64,000 bases of DNA from Ascoidea rubescens DSM 1968 (Eukaryota > Ascomycota > Saccharomycetes > Ascoideales > Ascoideaceae). The translations under genes and the position numbers were made by a program. Every line of letters starts with the position of its first letter. Positions within the stretch are counted from its first letter, which is position 1. The notes below the pieces were generated by a model. It ran no database searches, had not been told where the DNA came from, and saw only the letters and a list, made by a program, of their open reading frames with translations. The stretch lies in assembly GCF_001661345.1 (NCBI RefSeq), contig NW_017962913.1, positions 1,865,428 through 1,929,427 of the forward strand, in the 5' to 3' direction. Of the stretch, positions 53,537 to 62,572 are shown one piece after another.

Positions 53537-56500
53537 TCATTCAGTTATATTACGAGATTGTCTCCAATTCAAAACTGTTCTTTTAGCTATGGCACTCTTA
53601 TGACTTCCCGATGTCGTAGAACGACTCCCAGTCGAATCAGTTGTAGTAGACATTATAGATTCTGTAGGTGCAATCTTATTCAAATAATCAATCCCATTAA
53701 TTCCATTCATTACTGAAATCCCATTCAATGAATTAATCCCATTAGTGTTATTACCAATATTATTAATACTGCTATTGACACCATTATTAATACCGTTACC
53801 GTTCATACTACTCATTCCACTGAGTCCTCCCAACATTTGAATCGACCCCGAATGAACTCCACCCCCATTTACAGCACTATTCGACTTGATATTAGCACTT
53901 GGATGATGGCTATTAAATTCTGCTAATAAATCTCCAACAACAATCCCATTTCTACTGATCTCTTCTTCAAAATTCTTTTGAAACAATTTAATCAATGATA
54001 AATGCGACTCTTGTAACGAAACTGGAACCAACTTCCCATGGATTACCAAACATCTTTGGATTGTATTAGCTAATTCTCCAAACGAATGCTTCAATGATTC
54101 CAATTGACTCGTATATTGAGAGTTCTTTGTAAAATTCTCATTAACAAAAAAAACCCTATACTGTCCAATCCCTCCATTAACTGGCGCATCAATCGTTCCT
54201 GCCAATTGTCTGGATAACTCACCAAATATAGAATTCACATCCTCTTTCTCCTTTATAGCCTTATTAGCCATGATTTCAAGCGAAATCAACTCTTGTGTCT
54301 TTGATGATAAACTTCTCAATGCATTTTGCAATGGCGATAATTTCACCTTAATAGCCCTCTTAATCTCACTTCGATTCATCAATGTTGGGAACGTGGTATA
54401 TGTCTCATATGTAGTCTCTTCAACCCAAAGATCCATCACCGATGTAGATCCTGGTAATCTTCTTGCACTTGTAAATTGACACAAGTTTCGGTTTTCCAAA
54501 TAAAATCGAGCCCCAACTGTTAACCCGGAAACATTGGCCGGCAAATTCATTTGAGGCTCAACTGTTGTAATATGCAAATACCTACCTGATGGTGTTACTT
54601 CATATAATTGTTTTGCCTCTTCATCATTAGATATAATTGTAGCACCTGGATGTAATCTCAATAACCTATCATGAATCGACGTTATATGTTCAAATGGTAA
54701 TCCCTCATAAATAAATTGCCTTGCTCTAACTGACTTGGGAAATCCATATCCAATAAATGAAATTCTAAAATAGGCTGGTGTCAATCTATCAACTGTCTCC
54801 AATGATAAATACAACTTGGATAAGTTTTCATGAACATATGATAACCCCTTGAAATCGTATGAAATAGTATCATATGCCTGTGCTAATTCTTTGTAAATAT
54901 CAATGGCTTTTTCCAATGCATTTCCTTTGACAAAATTCTCTGCAATCATTTTATACAACGTTTCTTTTCTTTCAAATGACGACTGAGATGGGAATTTGGG
55001 CTTAATACATAATGGCAATTTATCATCTAAATTCCAATTATATGTGGATGCTAATAATTGATAACTTAATCCCGCTTGAACAAAATTTGTCTTACTTAAA
55101 TTGTCTTCTACCATTTCATTAATAAATGAATGTAATAATTCTGGTTTATCAACATGTTTCAAAAATCCATTAATATTAATCTTATGGAAAGTTCTATCAT
55201 CATCAAATTCTGGTCCTTCGGGAACATTTTCCAAATCATTCAAAACTTCTAAAAATTCAGATAAATTTTGAATTAAACCATCAATTGCTGGAAATGCCTC
55301 ATCTTCAGGGTCAATCTTAATGGACATTTTTAATCTTCTAATGAAATTCCTTTCTTCATATTGCCCTGGTTTATACTTATTACTATGAAATATTTCATAA
55401 AATCCAAGAATACATTCTTTTTCAATTTCATTAAAATTCCCATTTAGTAACCATTCAGAAATAATAATAGTATGTAACATCTTGACACCTAGAATTTGAC
55501 AATTGGAATGTCTTTGCATACAAAATAACATAAGATCTTGTAAAACACCATAATTAAAATTAATAAACTCAACTTGATATCCACCAAATTTCTTTAATTG
55601 AAACCTGACTATATCTTCTTCCAATGCATCCCATGCCAATGCATCCCAAACTTCATTAATCAATAACGCACATCTATTACGAACATCTCCTGTTATTTTC
55701 CAGCAGGCCTTTCTTGGAACTTCAGCTAAATGACAAATTGATGATGGCATGGCAGTGGCAAATTTCAAACATGTTTTTAAGAAATTTCCCCACAATGACC
55801 TATCAAATTGCTCCATTTCATCCACTGATGGTATATAATCGATTTCCATAATGTATTTAACTAATTCAAAACTTGAAACTGCACTTTCAATTACCATAGC
55901 ATGTAACGATAACCATTTTGACGCTGGATAACACTTACTGGAAATTAATAACTTGGCAGTATTAATAAGAGACAAAATGTGTTGTTTGGTGATCTTTTGA
56001 ACAAAATATTGTGAAACAAACATTGTGTCAGCTTTACTTTCTTCAAGAATAGAGAGAAATCCTTTTGGTCCCGCAATAACTCTAGCAATCTTTGATAAGT
56101 AGGAAAAAATGGTCATCATTTCAATTAAAACCTCAACGAAGACCTCATCATTGACAATTGAATCCATAGTAATTTCAGGGAATGGATAATCAGATGGAAA
56201 TAATGGTGTAAATGTTCTCTTGGGCTTGAATAAAGAATGTGTTCTAGCAAATTTGTTATAGTTGTTTAATATATCACAAATTGTAGGTAATAATCTAGAA
56301 ACACCACGACAAAGATAAAGATCTTCTGTTCTATTTGACTTGACAATATCCCAAGTTAAACGCAAGATGGAAATTAAAATACCATTAGCTAACCTAGCGG
56401 CTTCTACATCAGTGTTTGCTAATAAAACTTCCATTGCCCAATTAATAGAGGTAATAATTAATCTATCACGACATTTATGATTTTCAACAAACCAGGAATG

Positions 56501-59500
56501 TAAAAGACGACGAATTAATAGCAATTTTGTTATGATGAAACCAAAGACCTTGTCATTTCTTTTAGTTGTGAGACCCATTGATGGTGCAGATGATGAAAAG
56601 TCATCTTGTTTTGATAAACCTCTAATTCCAACCGAGTCAATTAAAATGATACCGAAATTCAAGATATCTTCGTCAATGAATATTGCTCTTAAGCTTAATA
56701 GCCATAAGTCGATAACTTCTAAAACGGATGATTGATCAGAGGTAAACCTTTTATCCTTGGAGTTTAAAAAAGAAGAAATAGAACCAAGAAATTCATTCCA
56801 AGATCTATTGAATATTTCGACAGTTTGTTGACTAGTTGTTAAGATTGCAAGCCTTAGAATCAAAGTAGATACACGACAAACGGATCTGTTAAGATATTCC
56901 CATGAGGTTTTAAAACAAGAGAAATAACTTTCCATCTTGGATAGCAAATGGAAACCGATATAAGGTAAGTTTTTGGTATTGTCAACAAAATCTTCAAAAA
57001 GATAGACATATTGTTCTTGTCTTGCCACAACAAAATCTAGCATATGAACAATGGCTTCGAAAATAGTTTTATTTAAATTTGGTAGATTCAAGTCAACGGA
57101 AGCTTTATAAATTTCTAAAAGACTCTTTAATAGCTCAGGGAAATATTTGATCAATTGAGAAGTGTCTAAAATATTAAATTTGGTAATGATGGTCATCAAG
57201 TTACTTTCATTTGAGGGTAGATTGATAAGAGTTTTCCAGTTCAATAGAGTATTAATAGCATGATCGATATTGTAATTTTTTCCAACATATTCGGTTGTTA
57301 ATTCAAAAGTGACGGCAATGTTGTGAGAATTTTGAATGCTTGCTAATTCTACAATGTGAGTTTTCTTGTATTCTACTATTTTGTTTTTGTTTCTTATTAG
57401 TAATTTACCATCGGCAACGATTTCGCCGTTTATATAGGCAAAAAAAGTCAAGTATTCAGTGTCATTGATTGATAAACCAGCGTCGATTCCGGAGATTTTG
57501 ATCAATTCACCGATTGATTCATCAGAATAGACAGAGACGAATTGCCAATTTTTTCTGTTTTTTTCGTTGGTGCCCTTTGTAAAGTGAATACTTGGATTAG
57601 TGGTTGAAATTTGGATTGTTACAGGTAAGGATTGATGGAGAGTTTGGTTTAAATGAGCTTTACCAAGGCTCAAGTAGATTCTTTCATAAGGTTTAACTAG
57701 AGGGTCGTAGTAGATTGTTCTAATTTGGGAGATTGGTCTTGGGCCATTTGTGTCGAAATCGTTGATGAAAGTTTGTAGATCGTTTTTGAATTCTTTGATG
57801 GATACAATTAGTCTTTCAGCTCTGGGGTTAACGGCAACACCTTTATTTGAACCTCTAATGATTCGATCTACCAATTCACCCCAGCCATAATTTGTTTCAC
57901 CATTTGAAGCCATTGTGTCATTTTGGTTGATATAGGAACCGAATAGCTTGATTATGAATTGGTGAGATTCACCGGAAGCCAAAGCACCTTTGTGGCGAGA
58001 AAAGATTCTTGAAATGTCAGTAACACCGGCAGCAATTCCCTTTCTGATTCTTCGAAGAGAGTTAGGTTGGTTGTTTGTGTTTCTTAGGATGTTGATGTCG
58101 ATTTCTTCGGTTAGTAGGGCCACAAGGTAGATTCTGCCTTTATCGATTTCAGTTGAAGGGATGTTTCTGAATAGAGCAGCCGATAGGTGTTCTAGGAGAA
58201 AGTCCTGTGAGTTGTTGATGTTGACAGCGAAGGCTTCAGTCAATCTTTTTCTTGTGTTTCTCAAGTACATGTAGCAAGTCATTCCAGCAAAACCTTTTGG
58301 ATTTAGATTTGAGGAGCCAGTGACGGATTTGAAGTCAACCAAGATTTGCGAGGGAATGGCTCTAACGAATTTGTTGTTTGGAGGGGGGATTAGAGAACCT
58401 AGGTCTAGGTCAGAGATTGGGTAGTTTGAGCATAGAGCGTACATGAGTTGATTTGAAGCTATGATATCAGGGGTTGCTTGAGATTTGAGGAGGGAATTGT
58501 TGTAGTCGAATAGGTCACCATTAAGAGGGTCTCTAGACATGATGGCCTCGTAGCCAGAGACATCGTATTTGATGGCGCTGTTTGTTTTGTCAAATCTGTT
58601 TATACCCTTTGAAGAGAGGAGTTTAGCTATTTTGCTTAGCAAGAGAGAGGCATTTTTTCTTGCTAAATTTTTTTCGGCTTTTGTGCAGAGGTTGTAGTTT
58701 AGTTTTATTCTGATTTCGTCCAATTCGTAGTAGAGGTTGCCTAGTTTTAGAGACAAGTTGAATTCACCAACAGAATAGAGAGAGTAGATGTGGGAGGATA
58801 GGAGGGAGATGGCAGGAGTGATTTCATCCAAAAGATCACCAGAATCTAGTCTTAGTGCAGGTAATGGGGGTTTCATGTGGTAAGTTAGTGTTTGGTCGTC
58901 ATTTAGACCACCGCCATTTCTTGCAGCAGTTGCTCGTAGTTCAGTTTCGAGAATTGAAGGGATAGTCGAGACGTCGTCGGTATCAAGATGAATGATGTAG
59001 TGGTGGTCTAGAGAAGACTGGTTCATAAGGTTTTGGTTTGAGTTGACGTTGTTGTTGTCCTCTAGAGCTATTATATCGTGGTTACCGTAATTGAAGGAAT
59101 TGAAGTCGGTGTTGTTGTTGATGGAAGTGTTATTATGGGTGTCGTTTTCATTGAGGTTGATGTTAAGATGGTTGAGGTTGTTGATATTGTTTGAGGAGGA
59201 GGAGGAGGAGGAAGGGTTTAGGTTGTGGTTCAAGTCATTTAGATTTGGAGAATTGAGGGACAAAGGGATTGGAATCTTTTCCAAGATTCTGACATGAGTC
59301 AAGGGAAAGATAACGACGTTGATTCTCTGGTCAGGTAGTTTTTCCAAGTTTGTAGAAACAGCAATGAAGTCAGTGGGCAAAGGCTGGACCAACAAGTAAC
59401 CTCTGGCCCAATTATCGTTGATTTCAAAGATGTAGACTTCGTCTCCAGGATATAGGTTTTGATAGTATGGAGGTAGTCTCTCGAGATGGTTTTGGGGTAA

Positions 59501-59560
59501 AAAGGATTTTATGATTCTTCCATGAGCTAGCATGGGTAGAGGAGACCATTTGGACAGCAT
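53537..59560 (-). CDS. DCK1: Dck1, DOCK-family exchange factor
   Basis: 2007 residues; S. cerevisiae Dck1 has 1932. DOCK layout: an SH3-like N-terminus (residues 10-95: GRIIKSFLP, GDEVYIFEINDNWARGYLL), a linker with Asn/Ser/Leu-rich insertions, a C2-like DHR1 domain near residues 620-760 (IYLSLGKAHLNQTL, FVSVYSDESIG), a long helical repeat, and the catalytic DHR2 near residues 1470-1880 (AYFRISFIGYGFP, FIYEGLPFEHI, VEETTYETYTTFP). The C-terminal 150 residues are Gly/Asn/Ser-rich. Known role: with the ELMO-like Lmo1, Dck1 acts as exchange factor upstream of Rho5, linking the cell wall and glucose response to mitochondria. The ATG at 59560 is first in frame and gives the expected SH3 start. Confidence 0.93.
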   Translation of the reverse strand: MLSKWSPLPMLAHGRIIKSFLPQNHLERLPPYYQNLYPGDEVYIFEINDNWARGYLLVQPLPTDFIAVSTNLEKLPDQRINVVIFPLTHVRILEKIPIPLSLNSPNLNDLNHNLNPSSSSSSSNNINNLNHLNINLNENDTHNNTSINNNTDFNSFNYGNHDIIALEDNNNVNSNQNLMNQSSLDHHYIIHLDTDDVSTIPSILETELRATAARNGGGLNDDQTLTYHMKPPLPALRLDSGDLLDEITPAISLLSSHIYSLYSVGEFNLSLKLGNLYYELDEIRIKLNYNLCTKAEKNLARKNASLLLSKIAKLLSSKGINRFDKTNSAIKYDVSGYEAIMSRDPLNGDLFDYNNSLLKSQATPDIIASNQLMYALCSNYPISDLDLGSLIPPPNNKFVRAIPSQILVDFKSVTGSSNLNPKGFAGMTCYMYLRNTRKRLTEAFAVNINNSQDFLLEHLSAALFRNIPSTEIDKGRIYLVALLTEEIDINILRNTNNQPNSLRRIRKGIAAGVTDISRIFSRHKGALASGESHQFIIKLFGSYINQNDTMASNGETNYGWGELVDRIIRGSNKGVAVNPRAERLIVSIKEFKNDLQTFINDFDTNGPRPISQIRTIYYDPLVKPYERIYLSLGKAHLNQTLHQSLPVTIQISTTNPSIHFTKGTNEKNRKNWQFVSVYSDESIGELIKISGIDAGLSINDTEYLTFFAYINGEIVADGKLLIRNKNKIVEYKKTHIVELASIQNSHNIAVTFELTTEYVGKNYNIDHAINTLLNWKTLINLPSNESNLMTIITKFNILDTSQLIKYFPELLKSLLEIYKASVDLNLPNLNKTIFEAIVHMLDFVVARQEQYVYLFEDFVDNTKNLPYIGFHLLSKMESYFSCFKTSWEYLNRSVCRVSTLILRLAILTTSQQTVEIFNRSWNEFLGSISSFLNSKDKRFTSDQSSVLEVIDLWLLSLRAIFIDEDILNFGIILIDSVGIRGLSKQDDFSSSAPSMGLTTKRNDKVFGFIITKLLLIRRLLHSWFVENHKCRDRLIITSINWAMEVLLANTDVEAARLANGILISILRLTWDIVKSNRTEDLYLCRGVSRLLPTICDILNNYNKFARTHSLFKPKRTFTPLFPSDYPFPEITMDSIVNDEVFVEVLIEMMTIFSYLSKIARVIAGPKGFLSILEESKADTMFVSQYFVQKITKQHILSLINTAKLLISSKCYPASKWLSLHAMVIESAVSSFELVKYIMEIDYIPSVDEMEQFDRSLWGNFLKTCLKFATAMPSSICHLAEVPRKACWKITGDVRNRCALLINEVWDALAWDALEEDIVRFQLKKFGGYQVEFINFNYGVLQDLMLFCMQRHSNCQILGVKMLHTIIISEWLLNGNFNEIEKECILGFYEIFHSNKYKPGQYEERNFIRRLKMSIKIDPEDEAFPAIDGLIQNLSEFLEVLNDLENVPEGPEFDDDRTFHKININGFLKHVDKPELLHSFINEMVEDNLSKTNFVQAGLSYQLLASTYNWNLDDKLPLCIKPKFPSQSSFERKETLYKMIAENFVKGNALEKAIDIYKELAQAYDTISYDFKGLSYVHENLSKLYLSLETVDRLTPAYFRISFIGYGFPKSVRARQFIYEGLPFEHITSIHDRLLRLHPGATIISNDEEAKQLYEVTPSGRYLHITTVEPQMNLPANVSGLTVGARFYLENRNLCQFTSARRLPGSTSVMDLWVEETTYETYTTFPTLMNRSEIKRAIKVKLSPLQNALRSLSSKTQELISLEIMANKAIKEKEDVNSIFGELSRQLAGTIDAPVNGGIGQYRVFFVNENFTKNSQYTSQLESLKHSFGELANTIQRCLVIHGKLVPVSLQESHLSLIKLFQKNFEEEISRNGIVVGDLLAEFNSHHPSANIKSNSAVNGGGVHSGSIQMLGGLSGMSSMNGNGINNGVNSSINNIGNNTNGINSLNGISVMNGINGIDYLNKIAPTESIMSTTTDSTGSRSTTSGSHKSAIAKRTVLNWRQSRNITE

Positions 59561-60289
59561 TATTAGAGGAGAGATTGTAGTGTTGTTGAAGTGATGGGGA
59601 TAAGTGAGATTGACAAGTCAGGTATCAGTGGTAAAGGTGATGGTTGGTTGCAAAAAACGGATATTGAGATTGGATATAGGATAGGATATAGGATATAAAA
59701 TATAGGATATTGAAATGGGATATTGATAAGGACAAGGTAGAGGAAGGTGAAAAACAGATGGAAGCAGGCAAAGAGAATAAAAACGAGAAATAAAAGAAAA
59801 ATCGACTGAGGACGAATAACAGTTGGAGATCAACAGTTGAGAGTATCCTGATATAATTTATAATTACTATTACAGTTGGAGGTTAGAGGCAGAAGTGCAA
59901 CAGACGGAAGAGGCAGAAATTGGCAAATGTGACAAAGTGGACGAGTGTTTCAGAATTGCTTCGAGGCTTCGAAGGCAGGTTCTGGAGCACTGGGAGGGAG
60001 AGGATGGTGGGAGTGAGGGTGAAGGTGAAGGTTAAGTAGATAAAGTAGAAGAAGCAGCAGAAGCAATAGAAGAAGAAGCAGAAGAAGAAGAAGCAGAGGC
60101 AGCACTTCCTCCACAATTCTCCAAAACACCACCCCTCCACCCGTGGCACATTTTCCAAACCACCGCGAAAAAAGCGCAGCTACAGCCCCTTGCAAGTGAA
60201 ACTGAAAGCTGCGTTGTGATGCAGATAGCGTGTCGCGTCGTGCATGCTGAGACTGGAGATGTTTGAGAGGAACCAAAACAACATGATTT
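59561..60289. other. DCK1 upstream region
   Basis: GATATAGG-type array at 59659-59727, about 100-170 bases upstream of the DCK1 ATG, then AT-rich sequence and a GAAGCAGAAGAA purine array (60045-60100). Overlapping open frames here read mostly Leu or Gly/Glu runs and are not genes. Confidence 0.45.
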
Positions 60290-60362
60290 GGGCGTGTAGC
60301 GCAGTTGGTAGCGCGTCTGCTTAGCGTGCAGAAGGTCTTGGGTTCAATTCCCAACTCGTCCA
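60290..60362 (+). tRNA. tRNA-Ala(AGC)
   Basis: 73 bases. GGGCGTG pairs with CTCGTCC (acceptor, the same as in S. cerevisiae tRNA-Ala), GCGC/GCGC D stem, TCTGC/GCAGA anticodon stem with loop TTAGCGT (anticodon AGC at 60323-60325), TTGGG/CCCAA T stem, discriminator A. No intron; an oligo-T terminator follows at 60364-60368. Confidence 0.97.
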
Positions 60363-60481
60363 CTCTTTTTGCTTTTTGCAGCCCCGCCCTGATTGGCCAA
60401 TGGACGCTGGAGGAGAGCTCGAAGAGAGGCCATTGCTGATCTTCAATCGTAGGCTTGGACTCAATTTATTTGGTTGAGCTG

Positions 60482-61105
60482 CTATATATCCTCTGCTTGC
60501 AAGTCTTCTTGGAGCACCAGCAAGAGAAACTCCAACCCGAGCCTGGCAAACTCCTGCATGTTTCTCGATCGATCTGAAAGCCCTGTCTTCTTCATGATCG
60601 ATCGTTCTCCCTTGGGCCCAGACACTGCAAAGTACACTGTTCCCACTTTGCTGTCCAACGTAGCACCATTGTTGCACTTCCCATTGATCACCACCGACAC
60701 CCCTTGCTTGCTGCTCGTCTCTTTCTCCATTTCTTCTGTTTCTCTTGTCTCTCCCTCGTCCAGAACATAGCTCGATGGTCCGGCAAACCCAGTCTCTGAC
60801 AACACATATGTCGATCCCAATTCCATTCGCAAATTTCTTGCCAATCTTTTCGCCACTTTTTCACTAGGCCCAGTGTAACTCGTAATGTCGTTCTTCATCC
60901 ACCCACTGAGTTTCAATTTCGATTTCAAACTGTACAACAATGTGCTGCCATCAAAATACTTCGACGCTCCAGCAACCGAAACCAAGTACGAAGACATCAA
61001 TCCTCCACATGCTGCCTCTGATATCGATATCCTCCATTCTTCTTTCTTCAATATCCTCGATATATCACTTATTGTATCCTTAACATTGTCTGGTGGAAAC
61101 TCCAT
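60482..61105 (-). CDS. CinA C-terminal-domain protein (PncC-like)
   Basis: 207 residues covering one CinA_C domain (about 160 in bacteria). Matching segments: WRISISEAACGGLMSSYLVS (bacterial form: AESCTGGLLA), VAGASKYFDGSTLLYS (VPGSSAVFERGFVTYS), ETGFAGPSS (GIAGPGG) and KVGTVYFAV (KPVGTVWIAV), then a helical end. In bacteria this domain is nicotinamide-mononucleotide deamidase (PncC). The Thr-Gly pair of the SCTGG loop is Cys-Gly here. I recall no clear S. cerevisiae orthologue, though other fungi have CinA-domain proteins. An insertion of about 20 Glu/Thr-rich residues (near 116-135) separates the last two motifs. The gene lies 119 bases past tRNA-Ala, on the opposite strand. Confidence 0.82.
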   Translation of the reverse strand: MEFPPDNVKDTISDISRILKKEEWRISISEAACGGLMSSYLVSVAGASKYFDGSTLLYSLKSKLKLSGWMKNDITSYTGPSEKVAKRLARNLRMELGSTYVLSETGFAGPSSYVLDEGETRETEEMEKETSSKQGVSVVINGKCNNGATLDSKVGTVYFAVSGPKGERSIMKKTGLSDRSRNMQEFARLGLEFLLLVLQEDLQAEDI

Positions 61106-61438
61106 TTCGATCCACTATCCACTAATTTGCATTCCAATCCTTTTCATCTCTCAACTTGTTCCTGTTTTCCGTTTTCCATCTCCCATATCATTTCCATCTC
61201 CATCCTACAAGGAAGGGTAATCTTCCTCACTTTTTATATCCACTTCTCCATCCGCTATAAATCCCCCATAGTGGCAATATCATCAACTTCAATCTTCAAT
61301 CTCCAATCTCCAATCTCCAATCTTCACTTATCCATCACCATCAACTCCTTCTTCACAAACCAACTGCCCTTGTGCTCTTCTGCTCTTTTCTAATTACTTC
61401 CTCCTTACAACAACTCAATTCCTCCTCTTGCAATTACC
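61106..61438. promoter_or_regulatory. divergent promoter, CinA-domain gene / RPN13
   Basis: 333 bases, pyrimidine-rich on the + strand (CAATCTCCAATCTCCAATC near 61295-61320). No proteasome-associated control element (GGTGGCAAA) was seen. Confidence 0.4.
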
Positions 61439-62341
61439 ATGTCCTCTAATCCCAATCCTAATCCCAATACCAGTCAACTACCCAAGTCTTTCAGCTTTAA
61501 TGCCGGTAAAGTGGACTATGATGAAGAAACAAACAAATGCAATCCCAATCCTTTAAAGGGTAAAATATTGATATCTTCCTCAGAAGAGAGTCCTGATTGG
61601 TATTCCTTCAAATGGGTCCCAAGAGATGCACCAAACACTTCTAATTCCAATGCCAATGTCAATACTAATACTAATACTAATACTAATACTAATACTAATA
61701 CTGATACTAATACTAATACCAACACCAACACCAACACTGACACCAACACTAACACTAACACTAATAACGAAAACTCAGATGATAATGATAATGATAATGA
61801 AGACGATGACGCTTTACTATTAATTCCAGGCGACACTGTATGGAAACACGTCAAATCCTGTAAAACAGGCAGAGTCTACTCCTTATCCTACAAAAGTTCC
61901 GGCCTGAAATACTTGTTCTGGATGCAATATCCAAACAATAATAAAGATGATGATCCATCCGAATTGTGTGATTTAGACCTAGACTTTTCAAAAAAGATTG
62001 CCGAACTTGTAAAAGAAGAAAGTGACAATGAAGATGACGAGGACGAGGACGACGATGATGATGAAGACGACGAAATCGAAGAAGATAATGATGATTCAAA
62101 AGATTCAAAAGATTCAAAAGATTCAAAAGATCTAAATGACGAAAATGATGAAAAAGACGTAGAAATCAAAGACGTCAGTGTTTCAGATAAAAACAACATT
62201 TCATCTGAATCTTCTTTCCCTTCTTCTACAACCGACAACACTTCAAACCAATCAAATTCAAATTCAAATTTAAATTCAAATTCAAATTCAAATTCAAATT
62301 CAAATCAATCAAACTCAAATCAATCCAACTCAAACTCATAA
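61439..62341 (+). CDS. RPN13: Rpn13, proteasome ubiquitin receptor (Pru domain)
   Basis: 300 residues; S. cerevisiae Rpn13 has 156. The Pru domain spans residues 18-165 but is split by a loop insertion: it begins FSFNAGKVDYDEETNKCNPN and GKILISSSEESPDWYSFKWV, then comes about 55 residues of Thr-Asn-Thr-Asn repeats and acidic filler (residues 70-122), and it resumes LLLIPGDTVWKHVKSCKTGR and YLFWMQYP. The tail is acidic, then KDSKDSKDS repeats, then Ser-Asn-Gln repeats; no DEUBAD domain is visible, as in budding yeast. Known role: it binds ubiquitin chains and sits on Rpn2 in the 19S cap. The ATG follows a pyrimidine-rich leader. Confidence 0.93.
   Translation: MSSNPNPNPNTSQLPKSFSFNAGKVDYDEETNKCNPNPLKGKILISSSEESPDWYSFKWVPRDAPNTSNSNANVNTNTNTNTNTNTNTDTNTNTNTNTNTDTNTNTNTNNENSDDNDNDNEDDDALLLIPGDTVWKHVKSCKTGRVYSLSYKSSGLKYLFWMQYPNNNKDDDPSELCDLDLDFSKKIAELVKEESDNEDDEDEDDDDDEDDEIEEDNDDSKDSKDSKDSKDLNDENDEKDVEIKDVSVSDKNNISSESSFPSSTTDNTSNQSNSNSNLNSNSNSNSNSNQSNSNQSNSNS
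61660..61768. repeat. ACTAAT/ACCAAC hexamer array in RPN13
   Basis: About 18 six-base units coding Thr-Asn pairs, interrupted by Asp. Located within the Pru-domain coding sequence. Confidence 0.85.
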
Positions 62342-62572
62342 TACAAAATGAAAATGAAAATGATTAATTAAATTCCCTCTAAGTAGAAAATTTTACATAT
62401 ATAATTATAATATTATAAGCTCCTATTACATCCTTAAACTATATATAAATGTTTACTAATATTATAGAATTTTTTAATTAGTTTTAGTTATTAATTATTG
62501 AAACCTATTGAAAAATAAAATTACTTAATTTAATTTAATTTAATCTAATAAAATGAAATACAATTATTTAAC
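62342..62572. other. convergent 3' region RPN13 / RPL13
   Basis: 231 bases of AT-rich sequence containing the 3' UTRs of both genes; ATTTAATTTAATTTAATTTA repeat beside the RPL13 stop. Nothing else is seen. Confidence 0.4.

Noticed and set aside
59950-60677. Open frames overlapping the tRNA-Ala gene and the CinA-domain gene
   Set aside because: One frame runs through the tRNA itself; others are antisense to the CinA gene or poly-Leu from a purine array.
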